Of a stretch of DNA of 64,000 bases, positions 54,936 through 63,960 are shown piece by piece. Position 1 is the stretch's first letter. Each line of letters starts with the position of its first letter. Below the pieces are notes generated by a model, which saw only the letters and a program-made list of their open reading frames with translations, ran no database searches and was not told the DNA's origin. The stretch is from Thermodesulfovibrio sp. (GTDB lineage: Bacteria; Nitrospirota; Thermodesulfovibrionia; Thermodesulfovibrionales; UBA6898): positions 26,282 through 90,281 of the forward strand of contig PNOC01000007.1 in assembly GCA_013824615.1 (NCBI GenBank), read 5' to 3'. Both the position numbers and the translations under genes were made by a program.

Positions 54936-55163
54936 TTTTGCGATTGCATGGGAGCAGACAGAAATACCTCAAAAACTCTGTAATGCAACGAAATTTTATT
55001 ATGATTCACGTAAACGCTATTCTATGCATTAACTCCAGAATAAAAAAGGTTGGCTGGCCCCATGAAATGGCTGTAAGGTGTTGCAGACAGAGTCTTTTTC
55101 GGCATTCCTGTCTGCTCCGGTACTCAGCACTGACAGTGAATATAGTTACGAATGAGATGAACT
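54936..55163 (+). other. 228-nt gap inside the Tat/Fe-S cluster
   Basis: I see no gene, repeat or terminator of note. The DUF362 gene that follows has only a weak ribosome binding site (GAGATG). A separate promoter may lie here, but I cannot identify one. Confidence 0.3.
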
Positions 55164-56156
55164 ATGCCTTCTAAAAATGATAAAAGAGAACCCGTACTCA
55201 GCAGGAGAGACTTCCTGCTCAGGACGGCTGCCACCTGTGGAGCTGTAGCTGCAGCAGGCGTATGGGGTTATGTCTTTTACAGCAAAGAACCGGTCCGCAG
55301 AAGCGACACAAAGATATATACGTTCAGGGATTATCGTATTGCCGACACAAAAGTTTACCCGCAACTGGCCGTGGTGCATGGCAGGGACGCCGAGCGGATG
55401 GTGCGCGCAGCGGTGGATAAGATAGGCGGTATCACCCGGTTTATCAACCCCGGGGAAAAGGTCCTGATCAAGCCGAACGTCGCCTGGGACAGGCAGCCCG
55501 AGCAGGCTGCCAACACGAATCCCGCGGTGGTAGCAGCAGTTGTCCGGCTCTGCCTCGAGGCACGGGCCTCCGAGGTCTGGGTCACCGACATACCGGTAAA
55601 TGACCCTTACCGCTGCTTTGCCCGTTCCGGGATAGAAGAGGCGGTCAAGCGTTCAGGCGGCAAGATCAGGCTGACGCAGGAGAGCGACTTTCTGCCGACT
55701 GACCTCAAAGGTGAATCTTTGAAAGTATGGCCTGTCAGCGGTTTTTATCACCAGGCTGACAGGCTGATCAACCTGCCGATCGTCAAGCACCATTCGCTGA
55801 GCAAATGCACCATGGGCATGAAGAACCTTTACGGGTCCCTCGGCGGTCAGAGAAACCGCCTGCACCAGGATATCAATACCTCGATCGCAGACCTCGCCAC
55901 AGCTATCAGGCCGACGTTCACGCTTCTGGATGCGACAAGGATACTCAGAAGGAACGGTCCCACCGGGGGCAACCTCGCAGACGTATCAGCCGGAGACACG
56001 GTCATCGCAGGGGTTGATCTGGTGGCAGTAGAGTCATACGGACTCAGGTTTCTTGACCTGAAACCCGAGGATATTGTGTTCATTCAGATGGCAGAAAAAA
56101 GAGGCCTCGGAACTTCCGACTGGAAATCCCTGAATGTGGCTGAGATGACCCTGTGA
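55164..56156 (+). CDS. Tat-exported DUF362 protein
   Basis: The 330-residue protein carries a twin-arginine signal, LSRRDFLLRTAATCGAVAAAGVWG, and a DUF362 domain with EKVLIKPNVAWDRQPEQAANTNPAVV, SEVWVTDIPVNDPYRCFARSG and KHHSLSKCTMGMKNLYGSLG. The domain contains few cysteines. DUF362 proteins often pair with ferredoxin proteins and are annotated as Fe-S cluster proteins, but their reaction is not known. The stop overlaps the start of the next gene by 4 nt. Confidence 0.87.
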   Translation: MPSKNDKREPVLSRRDFLLRTAATCGAVAAAGVWGYVFYSKEPVRRSDTKIYTFRDYRIADTKVYPQLAVVHGRDAERMVRAAVDKIGGITRFINPGEKVLIKPNVAWDRQPEQAANTNPAVVAAVVRLCLEARASEVWVTDIPVNDPYRCFARSGIEEAVKRSGGKIRLTQESDFLPTDLKGESLKVWPVSGFYHQADRLINLPIVKHHSLSKCTMGMKNLYGSLGGQRNRLHQDINTSIADLATAIRPTFTLLDATRILRRNGPTGGNLADVSAGDTVIAGVDLVAVESYGLRFLDLKPEDIVFIQMAEKRGLGTSDWKSLNVAEMTL

Positions 56157-57670
56157 TCAGCAGACTTCTTACGCTCAGAAATATACGCAGGCTCTACGCC
56201 GCCTTCTTCCTGGTCCTCTTTCTGCTGCTCCTCGGGGTAACCGGATTCCGGAGAATGAAGGGCTACGAAACACCGCTTTTTCTGGAACTTGACCCTCTTA
56301 CGGCGATAGCGGCGTTCCTCACCAGCGGCACGCTGTATAAGGGGCTGGCTCTTTCTATTTTCATCATGGCCGGCACCCTCTTCTTCGGCCGTTTCTTTTG
56401 TTCATGGATCTGTCCCCTGGGCATTGTCAATCAGATCAGCGGAAGCCTTTTCAATAAATTTCGCGCAGTGGATACGATTGCACTGAATACCTACCGTACC
56501 CTTTACCGGCTGAAATACTATCTGCTGGCTTTCTTCATCGCCATGGCTGCCTTCGGCTCTCTGCAGATCGGACTGCTCGACCCCATCCCGTTCGTCACCA
56601 GGTCGTTTACCGTCTCGGTATTCCCTGCTTTTAATCTGCAGGGCGGATGGCTTTATCTCAGGCAGCCGCTCTTTAACGGGGGCACCTTTCTCGGCCTCAT
56701 CTTCCTCTCGGTGATATTCGCAAACAGGTTTCTGCCGCGCTTCTGGTGCAGGGCCGTCTGCCCCCTGGGAGCACTGCTCGGGCTGCTGTCATTCAGGCCC
56801 CTGCTGCGAATATGGCGGGATGTCGAACGCTGCACTGACTGCAAAAAATGCCTCGGCCACTGTCATGGCGGCTGTGATCCCCATGCGGCCCTGCGCACCA
56901 CTGAATGTCATGTCTGCATGAACTGCATAGACGACTGTCCTGAAGATGCCATCCACTACGGCCTGCCGCGGACCGCGAGTGCAGCGCACCTGCCGGTGGA
57001 TGTCAGCCGCCGGAGACTCATCGAAACCGCCCTTGCCGGTGCGGTCCTCTATCCAATGCTGCGCAGCACCATCGCATCCGGGACCACCCCACGCCCTGAC
57101 CTTATCAGGCCTCCCGGGTCTTTGCCTGAAATGGATTTCCTGCGGCGCTGCCTCAAGTGCGGACAGTGCATGAAGGTCTGCCCCACAAACGCCATACAGC
57201 CGGCCCTGCTGGAGGCCGGTTTTGAGGGACTCTGGACCCCGCTGCTGATAAACAGCATCGGCTACTGCGAGTATAACTGCGTGCTCTGCGGCCGTGTATG
57301 CCCGACCGGGGCGATCACCCCGCTGACCCTTGAAAAAAAGCTGGGAAAAGGGGAACCGAAGAAGCCGCTCAAAATAGGCACAGCTTTTTACGACAGGGGC
57401 AGGTGCCTGCCCTGGGCAATGAATATTGATTGCATCGTCTGCGAAGAAGTATGCCCCACATCACCCAAGGCCATATGGTTTGAGTCTGTCGAAGTGCAGC
57501 TGCGTGACGGAAAGACGAAGCTTCTGAAGCGGCCTTATCTGGACCCGAATCTCTGTATCGGCTGCGGCATCTGCGAAAACAAATGTCCGGTGCGCGACCG
57601 TGCCGCAGTCCGGATCTCCTCGATAGGCGAAAGCCGGTCGGCAGCAAATCAGATGATACTCAAGTCCTAA
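56153..57670 (+). CDS. NapH-NapG-like polyferredoxin fusion, membrane-bound
   Basis: The 505-residue protein has an N-terminal NapH-like half with about five helices, CSWICPLG and CRAVCPLGA. Cluster motifs CTDCKKCLGHC and CMNCIDDCPEDA follow. Near residues 283-300 there is an internal twin-arginine-like segment (SRRRLIETALAGAVLYPML). The C-terminal half then resembles NapG, with CLKCGQCMKVCP, CEYNCVLCGRVCP, CIVCEEVCP and CIGCGICENKCP. It probably passes electrons from quinols to periplasmic partners. GTG 56153 overlaps the DUF362 stop. Confidence 0.88.
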   Translation: MISRLLTLRNIRRLYAAFFLVLFLLLLGVTGFRRMKGYETPLFLELDPLTAIAAFLTSGTLYKGLALSIFIMAGTLFFGRFFCSWICPLGIVNQISGSLFNKFRAVDTIALNTYRTLYRLKYYLLAFFIAMAAFGSLQIGLLDPIPFVTRSFTVSVFPAFNLQGGWLYLRQPLFNGGTFLGLIFLSVIFANRFLPRFWCRAVCPLGALLGLLSFRPLLRIWRDVERCTDCKKCLGHCHGGCDPHAALRTTECHVCMNCIDDCPEDAIHYGLPRTASAAHLPVDVSRRRLIETALAGAVLYPMLRSTIASGTTPRPDLIRPPGSLPEMDFLRRCLKCGQCMKVCPTNAIQPALLEAGFEGLWTPLLINSIGYCEYNCVLCGRVCPTGAITPLTLEKKLGKGEPKKPLKIGTAFYDRGRCLPWAMNIDCIVCEEVCPTSPKAIWFESVEVQLRDGKTKLLKRPYLDPNLCIGCGICENKCPVRDRAAVRISSIGESRSAANQMILKS

Positions 57671-57679
57671 GGAAAAAAG

Positions 57680-57775
57680 CTGGCCGGCGGCAGGCGGGCA
57701 GACCGGCAGGCTCTGTCGTTGAATAACCTGCCAGCCGGTTTTAGCGGGCATTTGCCTGCTAGCTTGCCAGCCGGT
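57680..57775. repeat. GC-rich repeat with TGCCAGCCGGT direct repeats
   Basis: TGCCAGCCGGT occurs at 57729-57739 and 57765-57775, and related GCAGGC-type pieces lie before it. Similar GC-rich fragments occur at 52565-52625 and 58450-58491. The second copy overlaps the end of the next minus-strand gene. It may be decayed dispersed-repeat material. Confidence 0.4.
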
Positions 57776-58157
57776 ATTCGCTGCTCTCGCTATACGCTAT
57801 CGTAACCTTGTAGGCAATATTGACGCGGCTGGAGGTAATACCGTGTCCCTCGCAATCAAGCGCCCCCTGCCTCATTGAAGCCCGGTTTCTGATCATGGAA
57901 GCAACAACGCTCTCCAGGTCAAACCCGTCAGAACAGTCTTTGCAGTCACTGTTGAGGCATTCGACATGAAAATATGCATGACTCTCCGGGGAGAAATAGA
58001 GCGTCCGGTGGAGAAGTGTATCGCATATCCCCTTACTATGGTGTTCCATGTTCACAACAATAGTCTCAACCTCGGGGTAACGGCGGGAAATCAGACCTGC
58101 GTCTTCTTTCTGCTGTATCCGTTCGAGTCTCGCATCACACTTTTCGCGATAGGTCAT
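57759..58157 (-). CDS. Hypothetical protein with a cysteine cluster, 132 residues
   Basis: I do not recognise this family. The protein is soluble. The middle has a Cys-rich segment (HVECLNSDCKDCSDGFDLES) and another Cys in ALDCEGHG. ISSRRYPEVETIVVNMEHH at the start resembles a short beta-strand segment. The gene has a weak GAAAGGCG ribosome site before ATG 58157 and lies alone among repeats. A zinc-binding or redox role is only a guess. Confidence 0.6.
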   Translation of the reverse strand: MTYREKCDARLERIQQKEDAGLISRRYPEVETIVVNMEHHSKGICDTLLHRTLYFSPESHAYFHVECLNSDCKDCSDGFDLESVVASMIRNRASMRQGALDCEGHGITSSRVNIAYKVTIAYSESSEYRLAS

Positions 58158-58324
58158 ATTCGCCTTTCATACAGTATCGTTGTCCGCCCTCGGGCCAAAC
58201 TCCCGGATACTATACTTAAGACTAACACCCCTATGGTTAAATTAGCCAGCAGGCCCAGACTCGCGGCAAGCAGCAGACAGGCGAATACAAGCTACAGGCA
58301 AGCGCTGTAAGACTCAGAACAGGA

Positions 58325-58415
58325 GTCATCCTCCGGCTTGACCGGGGGATCCAGACATAAAGTAAAACATAAAGACGCAATCCCGCTGGATTCCCCGGTC
58401 AAGCCGGGGAATGAC
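58325..58415. repeat. Dispersed palindromic repeat, best copy in the window
   Basis: GTCATCCTCCGGCTTGACCG begins at 58325, and its inverse ends at 58415 (GGTCAAGCCGGGGAATGAC), with a 35-nt A-rich centre. The two arms pair over about 28 bp. The gap 58158-58491 otherwise shows no gene. Confidence 0.8.
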
Positions 58416-58491
58416 AAAGAGAAAACAGTCGGAACTCTGTGAAGTTGCAAAACTTACTGGCCTGTCAGCCTGTTTTAGCCTGCCGGCAGAC

Positions 58492-58532
58492 AAAAAGAGA
58501 GAGGCAGCCGGGCAGGCTGCCTCTCTCTTTTT
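58492..58532 (-). terminator. Strong terminator after rpoD
   Basis: An 18-bp perfect stem pairs AAAAAGAGAGAGGCAGCC (58492-58509) with 58515-58532 around GGGCA, and T runs lie on both sides. It directly follows the rpoD stop and would work in both directions. Confidence 0.9.
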
Positions 58533-58547
58533 TTGTTTTGTCTAAGC

Positions 58548-60179
58548 TTAATTCTGAATAAACGTCCTGAGCCAGTGACTCCTTGAAGGGTGTTTAAGCT
58601 TCCTGATGGCCTTGACCTCAATCTGCCGGATCCTTTCACGGGTCACTTCAAAATCCAGCCCCAACTCCTCCAGCGTTCTGGTGGGCTCTTCACCGATACC
58701 GAACCGCTGTTTGAGAATCTGGGCCTCTTTCGGATTCAGGGTGCTGAGGGCCTTTTCAATGTGCTTCTTAAGGTCCACCCGAATCGCGTTTTCAAGCGGT
58801 GACGGAGAGTTTTTATCTTCTATCAACTCGCCCAGATGACTGTCTTCTTCTTCTCCGATTGGGGTCTCCAGAGATATCGGCTCCTTTGAAATCCTCATAA
58901 TCGTCTTTACCTTGGCCAGAGGAAGATTGATCTTCTTTGAAATCTCCTCAGGCATAAGCTCGCCCCCCTGCTCCTGGGCATGTTCCCGCATTACCTTCGA
59001 AACCCGGGCAATCACCTCACCCATATGGACGGGTATCCTGATCATGCGCGACTGATCAGTCAGCGCCCTGGTGATGGTCTGCCTCACCCACCAGGTAGCA
59101 TAGGTGCTGAACTTATAGCCGCGCTGGTATTCAAATTTTTCAACCGCCCGCATCAGGCCGATATTCCCCTCCTGAATGAGGTCCGGAAAGCTGAGGCCCT
59201 TTCCCATATATCTTTTAGCAATACTGATAACCAGCCTGAGATTTGCCTCGACCATCAGGCGCTTTGCCTCGACTATCTCCTCCCTGTCCCTGACAAAGGC
59301 CTGCACCACCTGCCTAAGTGCTGCATGGCCAAGTCCAAATTTCTTCTCAGCCTCTGCTATCATCTGACGGCAGGTCAGATATGTCTTGCCGTGCTGTTCC
59401 CGCTGTGTCAGCCTGCCTTTGGCCGTCAGTTCTTTCAGATATGTCTGGTTGAGATTGTTCTTCCTGTTGAGCGGGTCTATGCCTGCAGCCTTGAGCCTCC
59501 TGGACGCCGCGGCCATCGACTGCTCTGCCTCGTCCATCACGCGCACTGCTGCGGCAAGTTCGTCATAAAATCTGCCCAGAGAACATTCTTTCAATCGTAA
59601 TCCGCAGAGCAAATCCAGGATCTGTCCCTGCGTCTGATGTATCTTTTGCTGCTGTTGTATCCTGCCTGAAACAGCACCGGCTTTTTTCTCGCTCCCGCCG
59701 GCTGCGGTCTGCTTTGCGCTCTTTTTGAGCAGATGTCTTATCTGTTCAACAGCTGTCAGAAAGCGCCGCGTCTCATAGAGTTCGGCATCATCTGAATCTA
59801 TATTGCACTGAATCAGGTCATCGATCTTCAGCTCCCCTGATCTGACCTGCACCTCCAGATCTAAAAAATGCTGCAACAGCCGGGGCACTTCAAAGATGTC
59901 CCTGACGAGTTTTTCTCTTCCGGTCTCGATACATTTCGCTGTTTCGATCTCCCCTGCCCTGTCCAGGAGCGGGATGCTGCCCATCTCCCGAAGGTACATC
60001 TTCAGGGGCTCGTGCGAACTGTCGAAAAACGAATCCTTCCCCTCATCATTCCGATCATAGGCCTCTCCGTCTTCCTGCCACAGGACGTCATCGTCCGTGT
60101 CGTGATTGCCGGCAAATTCCAGTTCGACCCCTTCCTCGGCTTCCTCTCTGAATTCCATTGTTTCAAAAATCTTGGCCAT
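58548..60179 (-). CDS. rpoD: RNA polymerase primary sigma factor
   Basis: The 543-residue sigma-70 has an acidic N-terminus instead of a full region 1.1. Region 1.2 is [21 protein letters not shown] non-conserved insert with QQQQ at about 170-180 follows. Region 2 has [38 protein letters not shown] and [17 protein letters not shown]. Region 3 is [10 protein letters not shown] to [17 protein letters not shown], and region 4.2 is [22 protein letters not shown]-rich GGGGGAAGG lies before ATG 60179. dnaG is not adjacent. Confidence 0.96.
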   Translation of the reverse strand: MAKIFETMEFREEAEEGVELEFAGNHDTDDDVLWQEDGEAYDRNDEGKDSFFDSSHEPLKMYLREMGSIPLLDRAGEIETAKCIETGREKLVRDIFEVPRLLQHFLDLEVQVRSGELKIDDLIQCNIDSDDAELYETRRFLTAVEQIRHLLKKSAKQTAAGGSEKKAGAVSGRIQQQQKIHQTQGQILDLLCGLRLKECSLGRFYDELAAAVRVMDEAEQSMAAASRRLKAAGIDPLNRKNNLNQTYLKELTAKGRLTQREQHGKTYLTCRQMIAEAEKKFGLGHAALRQVVQAFVRDREEIVEAKRLMVEANLRLVISIAKRYMGKGLSFPDLIQEGNIGLMRAVEKFEYQRGYKFSTYATWWVRQTITRALTDQSRMIRIPVHMGEVIARVSKVMREHAQEQGGELMPEEISKKINLPLAKVKTIMRISKEPISLETPIGEEEDSHLGELIEDKNSPSPLENAIRVDLKKHIEKALSTLNPKEAQILKQRFGIGEEPTRTLEELGLDFEVTRERIRQIEVKAIRKLKHPSRSHWLRTFIQN

Positions 60180-60367
60180 GCCTTCCCCCTTTGGGCTGTC
60201 GCTCTTAATTAATTAATTTTAACTATAAAGAAATCTTATAATTATCGCTATCAGCAGAAAGACTCTTTTTTTGTAGGCATTTGAACTATACGACCGTAGG
60301 TTTTTGTCCTACAGAGAGGACAAAAAAAGGCAAAAAGCGCAGATTATTGGGAATTTACTGTTAAGGG
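60180..60367 (-). other. Leader and promoter region of rpoD
   Basis: This AT-rich gap contains TATAGT on the minus strand at 60222-60227, a possible -10 for rpoD with no good -35. An inverted pair TTTTTGTCC and GGACAAAAA (60302-60310 and 60319-60327) surrounds 8 nt. It is not followed by T residues, so I cannot call it a terminator. Confidence 0.35.
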
Positions 60368-60646
60368 TCAGCTGTTCAGAAGCTCATTGTTACATTCTTT
60401 ATCACCCTGCAGAAATTTGGCCCAGCTGAGCAACTCACCCAGGTCCTTCGCAGTCAGGGCCAACATCTCATCAATCTCCGGACCGTGCGGAGTCTGACGG
60501 ATTGCATCAAGGACCGCCTCAATCCCGAAAGCCTTATTGATAATCATATCCGAAATACAGAAAAGCCTTGTCCTGTCATGACGAAAACAGTTGTCTTCAT
60601 GGTCACCGCATATCCTGCGGCAACGCTCCCTTATCTTCTCTGGCAT
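60368..60646 (-). CDS. Small hypothetical protein with N-terminal cysteines
   Basis: This 92-residue protein has AGGAGA before ATG 60646 and follows the hybrid kinase by 28 nt, so it probably shares its transcript. Its N-terminal third holds four cysteines and histidines (ERCRRICGDHEDNCFRHDRT, then LFCIS), suggesting a metal site. The rest is helical (GPEIDEMLALTAKDLGELLS). I do not recognise a family. A regulatory role with the kinase or HDOD protein is possible. Confidence 0.65.
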   Translation of the reverse strand: MPEKIRERCRRICGDHEDNCFRHDRTRLFCISDMIINKAFGIEAVLDAIRQTPHGPEIDEMLALTAKDLGELLSWAKFLQGDKECNNELLNS

Positions 60647-60674
60647 AGCAATCTCCTGATAATCCTATTCCTGC

Positions 60675-62927
60675 TCAGGCACCCTGCAGAATCCTCTGCA
60701 GCGTCTTGTTCAGATCGATCATGCGGTACGGCTTCGTCACGACCCCACAGAACCCGTACGACTCGTATTGCGCCATTATCGGATCGTTGGAGTAGCCGCT
60801 GACTACGATTGCCCGCACATTCGGGTCAATTTTACGCAGCCCCTCCACAGCCTCCCGTCCACCCATACCGCCAGGGATGGTCAGGTCCAGCATAACAACA
60901 TCGAAGGGCCGACCGCTCATCATGGCCTCCTGGTAAAGCTTAATTGCCTCGGCCCCGTCGCAGGCATACTCGACCTCACAACCGAAATAGCCCAGTATCT
61001 CACCGGCAATCGCCCTGACAACCTCTTCGTCGTCGGTGACCAGCACCCGGCAGGTAAGCCTGGCCAAGCCGTCATCACCGCTTTTCGGCTGAGGGCAGGA
61101 GCCTAGTGCCACGGGCAGATAGAGGAAGAACGTTGTCCCGGCGCCCACCTCGGTTTTTACCGCTATGCAGCCCCCGTGCTTCTTCATGATCGAATAGCAG
61201 GTAGACAGCCCCAGTCCGCTGCCATTTTTTTTCGTGGTAAAATACGGGTCAAAGATATCGTTAATGATCGTCTCCGGGATACCGGCCCCCTCGTCCTGTA
61301 TAGCTACCCTCACGTAAGGCCCCTCCGGCAGAGGCAGCATATCCTTCGCGTCGACCAATACCTGCCTGCAGGCTATCCTCAGCGTGCCTCCCCCCGGCAT
61401 CGCATGCTGGGCGTTCAGCACGATGTTATGGATAACCTGGCTTATCTGGCCTTCATCGATCTCACTGCAGAGCGGGTCCTCGGTAAAATCAAACTCACTT
61501 TTTACATTAGAACCCCGCAGGGCAAACACCGTGGACTCACAGACAACATCCGTCACCGGAATGATCTTCTTGACCGGTTCGCCTCCCTTGGAAAAAGTCA
61601 GCAGCTGCTGCGTCAGGGCCTTTGCCCGCATCGACGCTTTTTCTGCCTCTTCGAGGCGCTCCAGCAGCCGCAGTTCCCCCGGGGGTGCATACATCTTCGC
61701 CATACCGATATTGCCGAGAATGCCGGTAAGCAGATTGTTAAAGTCATGAGCAATCCCTCCCGCCAGAATGCCGACAGACTCCAGCTTCTGCTCGCGGACA
61801 AGCTCCTCTTCTTTCTTTCTCAGTTCGGTAATATCGCGGAAAACCAGAATCACCCCGATCAGCCCACCCTCTTTATTCGCAATAGGCGTACCGCTGGAGA
61901 CGATCATTCTTTCCCTGCCGTCTCTCGCCTTCAAGGTCGCCGGCTTCGAGAAGTTGACCATCTCGCGGGTCCGGATCACCTCAGCTACCGGGCTTGTCTG
62001 GCTCGTGCCGGCCGCCTGACCGTTGAAATTGAAAACCTCAGAGAGCAGTCTGCCTATCGCCTCGTCCTGGGACCAGCCGGTCAGATTTTCGGCCACACCG
62101 TTCAGCAGAATAATCTTCTCCTCGGTGTCAGTGGTAATAACGCCGTCGCCCATGGAAGACAGGGCCACAGAGAGACGCTCCTTCTCGATGGCAAGGGTCC
62201 GGAGGATCTCATTCCATTTGGCTATCTGCTGATGCAGCCGGGTTATGGTGATCATCTGCCCGATATAATTTGACAGCAGAATCATGATATGGATCGTGTT
62301 CTTTTCAAACGCCTCCATCCGCGGATGACTGAAGTTCAACACCCCTATCAACCCCTCTTCATTCCTGATGGGAATCGAAAGCAGTGAGGTGATCGTCACA
62401 TCGTCCGGCAGCTCCTTGAAACGCGAGTCTTCATGAACGTTCGGGATGAAGAGATATTCCCCTGTCTCAAAAACCTTGCCGGCAATGCCTTCTCCCACCC
62501 TGATCTTCCTTTTCGGAATATCTCTTTTTTCCCCGTTGTACCGGTCGCTCCGCCCCATACCTGCCACCAGCGTCAGGTAGTCCTCGCCGGGCTGCCTGAG
62601 CATGATGGAACAGTTTTCAAACTCCAGTTCCTGGGAAAATATCTCGAGAGCCTTTTTGCAGAGCAGGTCGGTATTCGTTACCTCCTCGGTAAGCTTTCCG
62701 ACCTTGATAAAAGCCGACAGGGCGTGTATCGACGTATCGTAGAACCTCTCCATACCCTGAAAGGCCCGGCTGTAGATCTGAAAATCACGGTAGCTGCGCG
62801 CCATCTCCAGCTTCAGGCGTCCTGCCACCAGGGTTTCAGCTGGCGAGAACTCAACGTCGGGACTGTTTAAGACCTCCCGGTCCTCCAGCGCCCGCGTAAG
62901 CCATTCGAGGAAGGCGTCCCCTTTCAT
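60675..62927 (-). CDS. Hybrid sensor histidine kinase (GAF-PAS-HisKA-HATPase-REC)
   Basis: The 750-residue soluble protein has a GAF domain at about 70-220 (KALEIFSQELEFENCSIMLR to LLSIPIRNEEGLIGVLNF). A PAS domain lies at 245-365, and HisKA carries the phospho-His in GGIAHDFNNLLTGIL. The ATPase has NIVLNAQHAM, DEGAGIP and GSGLGLST, and a C-terminal receiver has the phospho-Asp in DVVMLDLTIPGGMGG and Lys in VVTKPYR. Its start overlaps the HDOD gene stop by 4 nt. Output may go through phosphotransfer to another protein, as no effector domain is present. Confidence 0.92.
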   Translation of the reverse strand: MKGDAFLEWLTRALEDREVLNSPDVEFSPAETLVAGRLKLEMARSYRDFQIYSRAFQGMERFYDTSIHALSAFIKVGKLTEEVTNTDLLCKKALEIFSQELEFENCSIMLRQPGEDYLTLVAGMGRSDRYNGEKRDIPKRKIRVGEGIAGKVFETGEYLFIPNVHEDSRFKELPDDVTITSLLSIPIRNEEGLIGVLNFSHPRMEAFEKNTIHIMILLSNYIGQMITITRLHQQIAKWNEILRTLAIEKERLSVALSSMGDGVITTDTEEKIILLNGVAENLTGWSQDEAIGRLLSEVFNFNGQAAGTSQTSPVAEVIRTREMVNFSKPATLKARDGRERMIVSSGTPIANKEGGLIGVILVFRDITELRKKEEELVREQKLESVGILAGGIAHDFNNLLTGILGNIGMAKMYAPPGELRLLERLEEAEKASMRAKALTQQLLTFSKGGEPVKKIIPVTDVVCESTVFALRGSNVKSEFDFTEDPLCSEIDEGQISQVIHNIVLNAQHAMPGGGTLRIACRQVLVDAKDMLPLPEGPYVRVAIQDEGAGIPETIINDIFDPYFTTKKNGSGLGLSTCYSIMKKHGGCIAVKTEVGAGTTFFLYLPVALGSCPQPKSGDDGLARLTCRVLVTDDEEVVRAIAGEILGYFGCEVEYACDGAEAIKLYQEAMMSGRPFDVVMLDLTIPGGMGGREAVEGLRKIDPNVRAIVVSGYSNDPIMAQYESYGFCGVVTKPYRMIDLNKTLQRILQGA

Positions 62928-63766
62928 AATGCAAACAGCTCCCCGCTGAACAGGGTGCGGTCAAACCCCGCCGCAAACGTCTCAAGAGATGCAGGCGTCC
63001 AGTTCAACAGGGCAAGGGCTGCCGCATCTGTGCCGCAATACGGGTCCTTCTCCGATACCCGGTAAAAATAGGTACTGGTGATGCAATCTGCAAGATGCAC
63101 GAGCGAAACGAGTTCCTGATTGCGCTGCGCGGCCGAGGGATTGTGATGGAAACGCACCGTATCAAGGATAATATCCGGCAGGCACCACTTGTCTGCCAGC
63201 CAGAGGCCGATCTCTGCATGGGAAAAACCAAGGACCGAATCCTCTGCCTCCAGAAGCGATGACGTGCTCTGGAAGGCCTCCATCACCCGCTGATAGTCCT
63301 TGGCACAATAGCTGTTAAGGACCAGCAGCCCGATATCGTGAAGAATGCCGCAGACGAAGACATCGTCGGCATTGACTGACTTCAGTTCCAGTGCAAGCGT
63401 CTTGCCCAGAAGAGCCACCGCAATCGAGTGCTGAAAAATCCTTCTGGCATCCAGCGGTGCCTTGTGCTGGTTGCGGTCCAGCACCGTCATCAGCGCCACG
63501 CCGAGCGAGACGTATTTGACATTATTGAACCCGATCCGGATAATCGCATTGCTTACACGGGTCACCGCCGAACCGGTACCGAAAAAAGCAGAATTTGCTA
63601 TCCCCAGAATCCTGGCGACCAGGGTGGGGTCCTTCTCGATAATTGCCTCCAGCTGGTCGATCGAAACCATATCGTCATTGACGATATTCAGAATCTCCTG
63701 TGCTACAGACGGGAGAGTCGGAAGTTTCGATATCTTCTGGACAAATATCCTCAGTGAATCATCCAC
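62924..63766 (-). CDS. HDOD-domain protein
   Basis: The 280-residue protein is a single HDOD domain: KLPTLPSVAQEILNIV, IIEKDPTLVARILGIANSAF, IIRIGFNNVKYVSLGV and FVCGILHDIGLLVLN, with an HD-like HDIG. HDOD proteins are signalling modules, usually catalytically inactive, often paired with kinases or c-di-GMP proteins. It is first in the operon with the hybrid kinase and small Cys protein. GAGGTGG lies before ATG 63766. Confidence 0.92.
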   Translation of the reverse strand: MDDSLRIFVQKISKLPTLPSVAQEILNIVNDDMVSIDQLEAIIEKDPTLVARILGIANSAFFGTGSAVTRVSNAIIRIGFNNVKYVSLGVALMTVLDRNQHKAPLDARRIFQHSIAVALLGKTLALELKSVNADDVFVCGILHDIGLLVLNSYCAKDYQRVMEAFQSTSSLLEAEDSVLGFSHAEIGLWLADKWCLPDIILDTVRFHHNPSAAQRNQELVSLVHLADCITSTYFYRVSEKDPYCGTDAAALALLNWTPASLETFAAGFDRTLFSGELFAL

Positions 63767-63783
63767 ATACCACCTCTACAAAC

Positions 63784-63792
63784 ATTGTATCA
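63784..63792 (-). promoter_or_regulatory. Extended -10 promoter of the HDOD-kinase operon
   Basis: On the minus strand, TGATACAAT (63784-63792) is an extended -10, about 17 nt before the ATG. A TTGATG 22 nt upstream is too far to be a standard -35. Confidence 0.5.
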
Positions 63793-63960
63793 GAATAAAT
63801 ATTAATATCAGCATCAAAACAATTCCTTTATTTTCATCATTACCCCGCTTGCAGACCCGGGGGAGCTCCCTGTCCGTTGTAGGGAAACGGACATCTGAAA
63901 ACTCTTTTAGGGTAAGCCCGTCCGATAGAAACTTCCAGGACTTCAAAGCAGAATTAGTTG

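Noticed and set aside
61176..62273. Plus-strand open frame of 365 codons inside the hybrid kinase
   Set aside because: It is a shadow of the kinase gene, which has complete HisKA, ATPase and receiver motifs on the minus strand.
63793..63960. Cyclic di-GMP riboswitch before the HDOD gene
   Set aside because: Hairpin TGTCCGTT with AACGGACA near 63871-63894 is real, but the conserved aptamer bases are missing.
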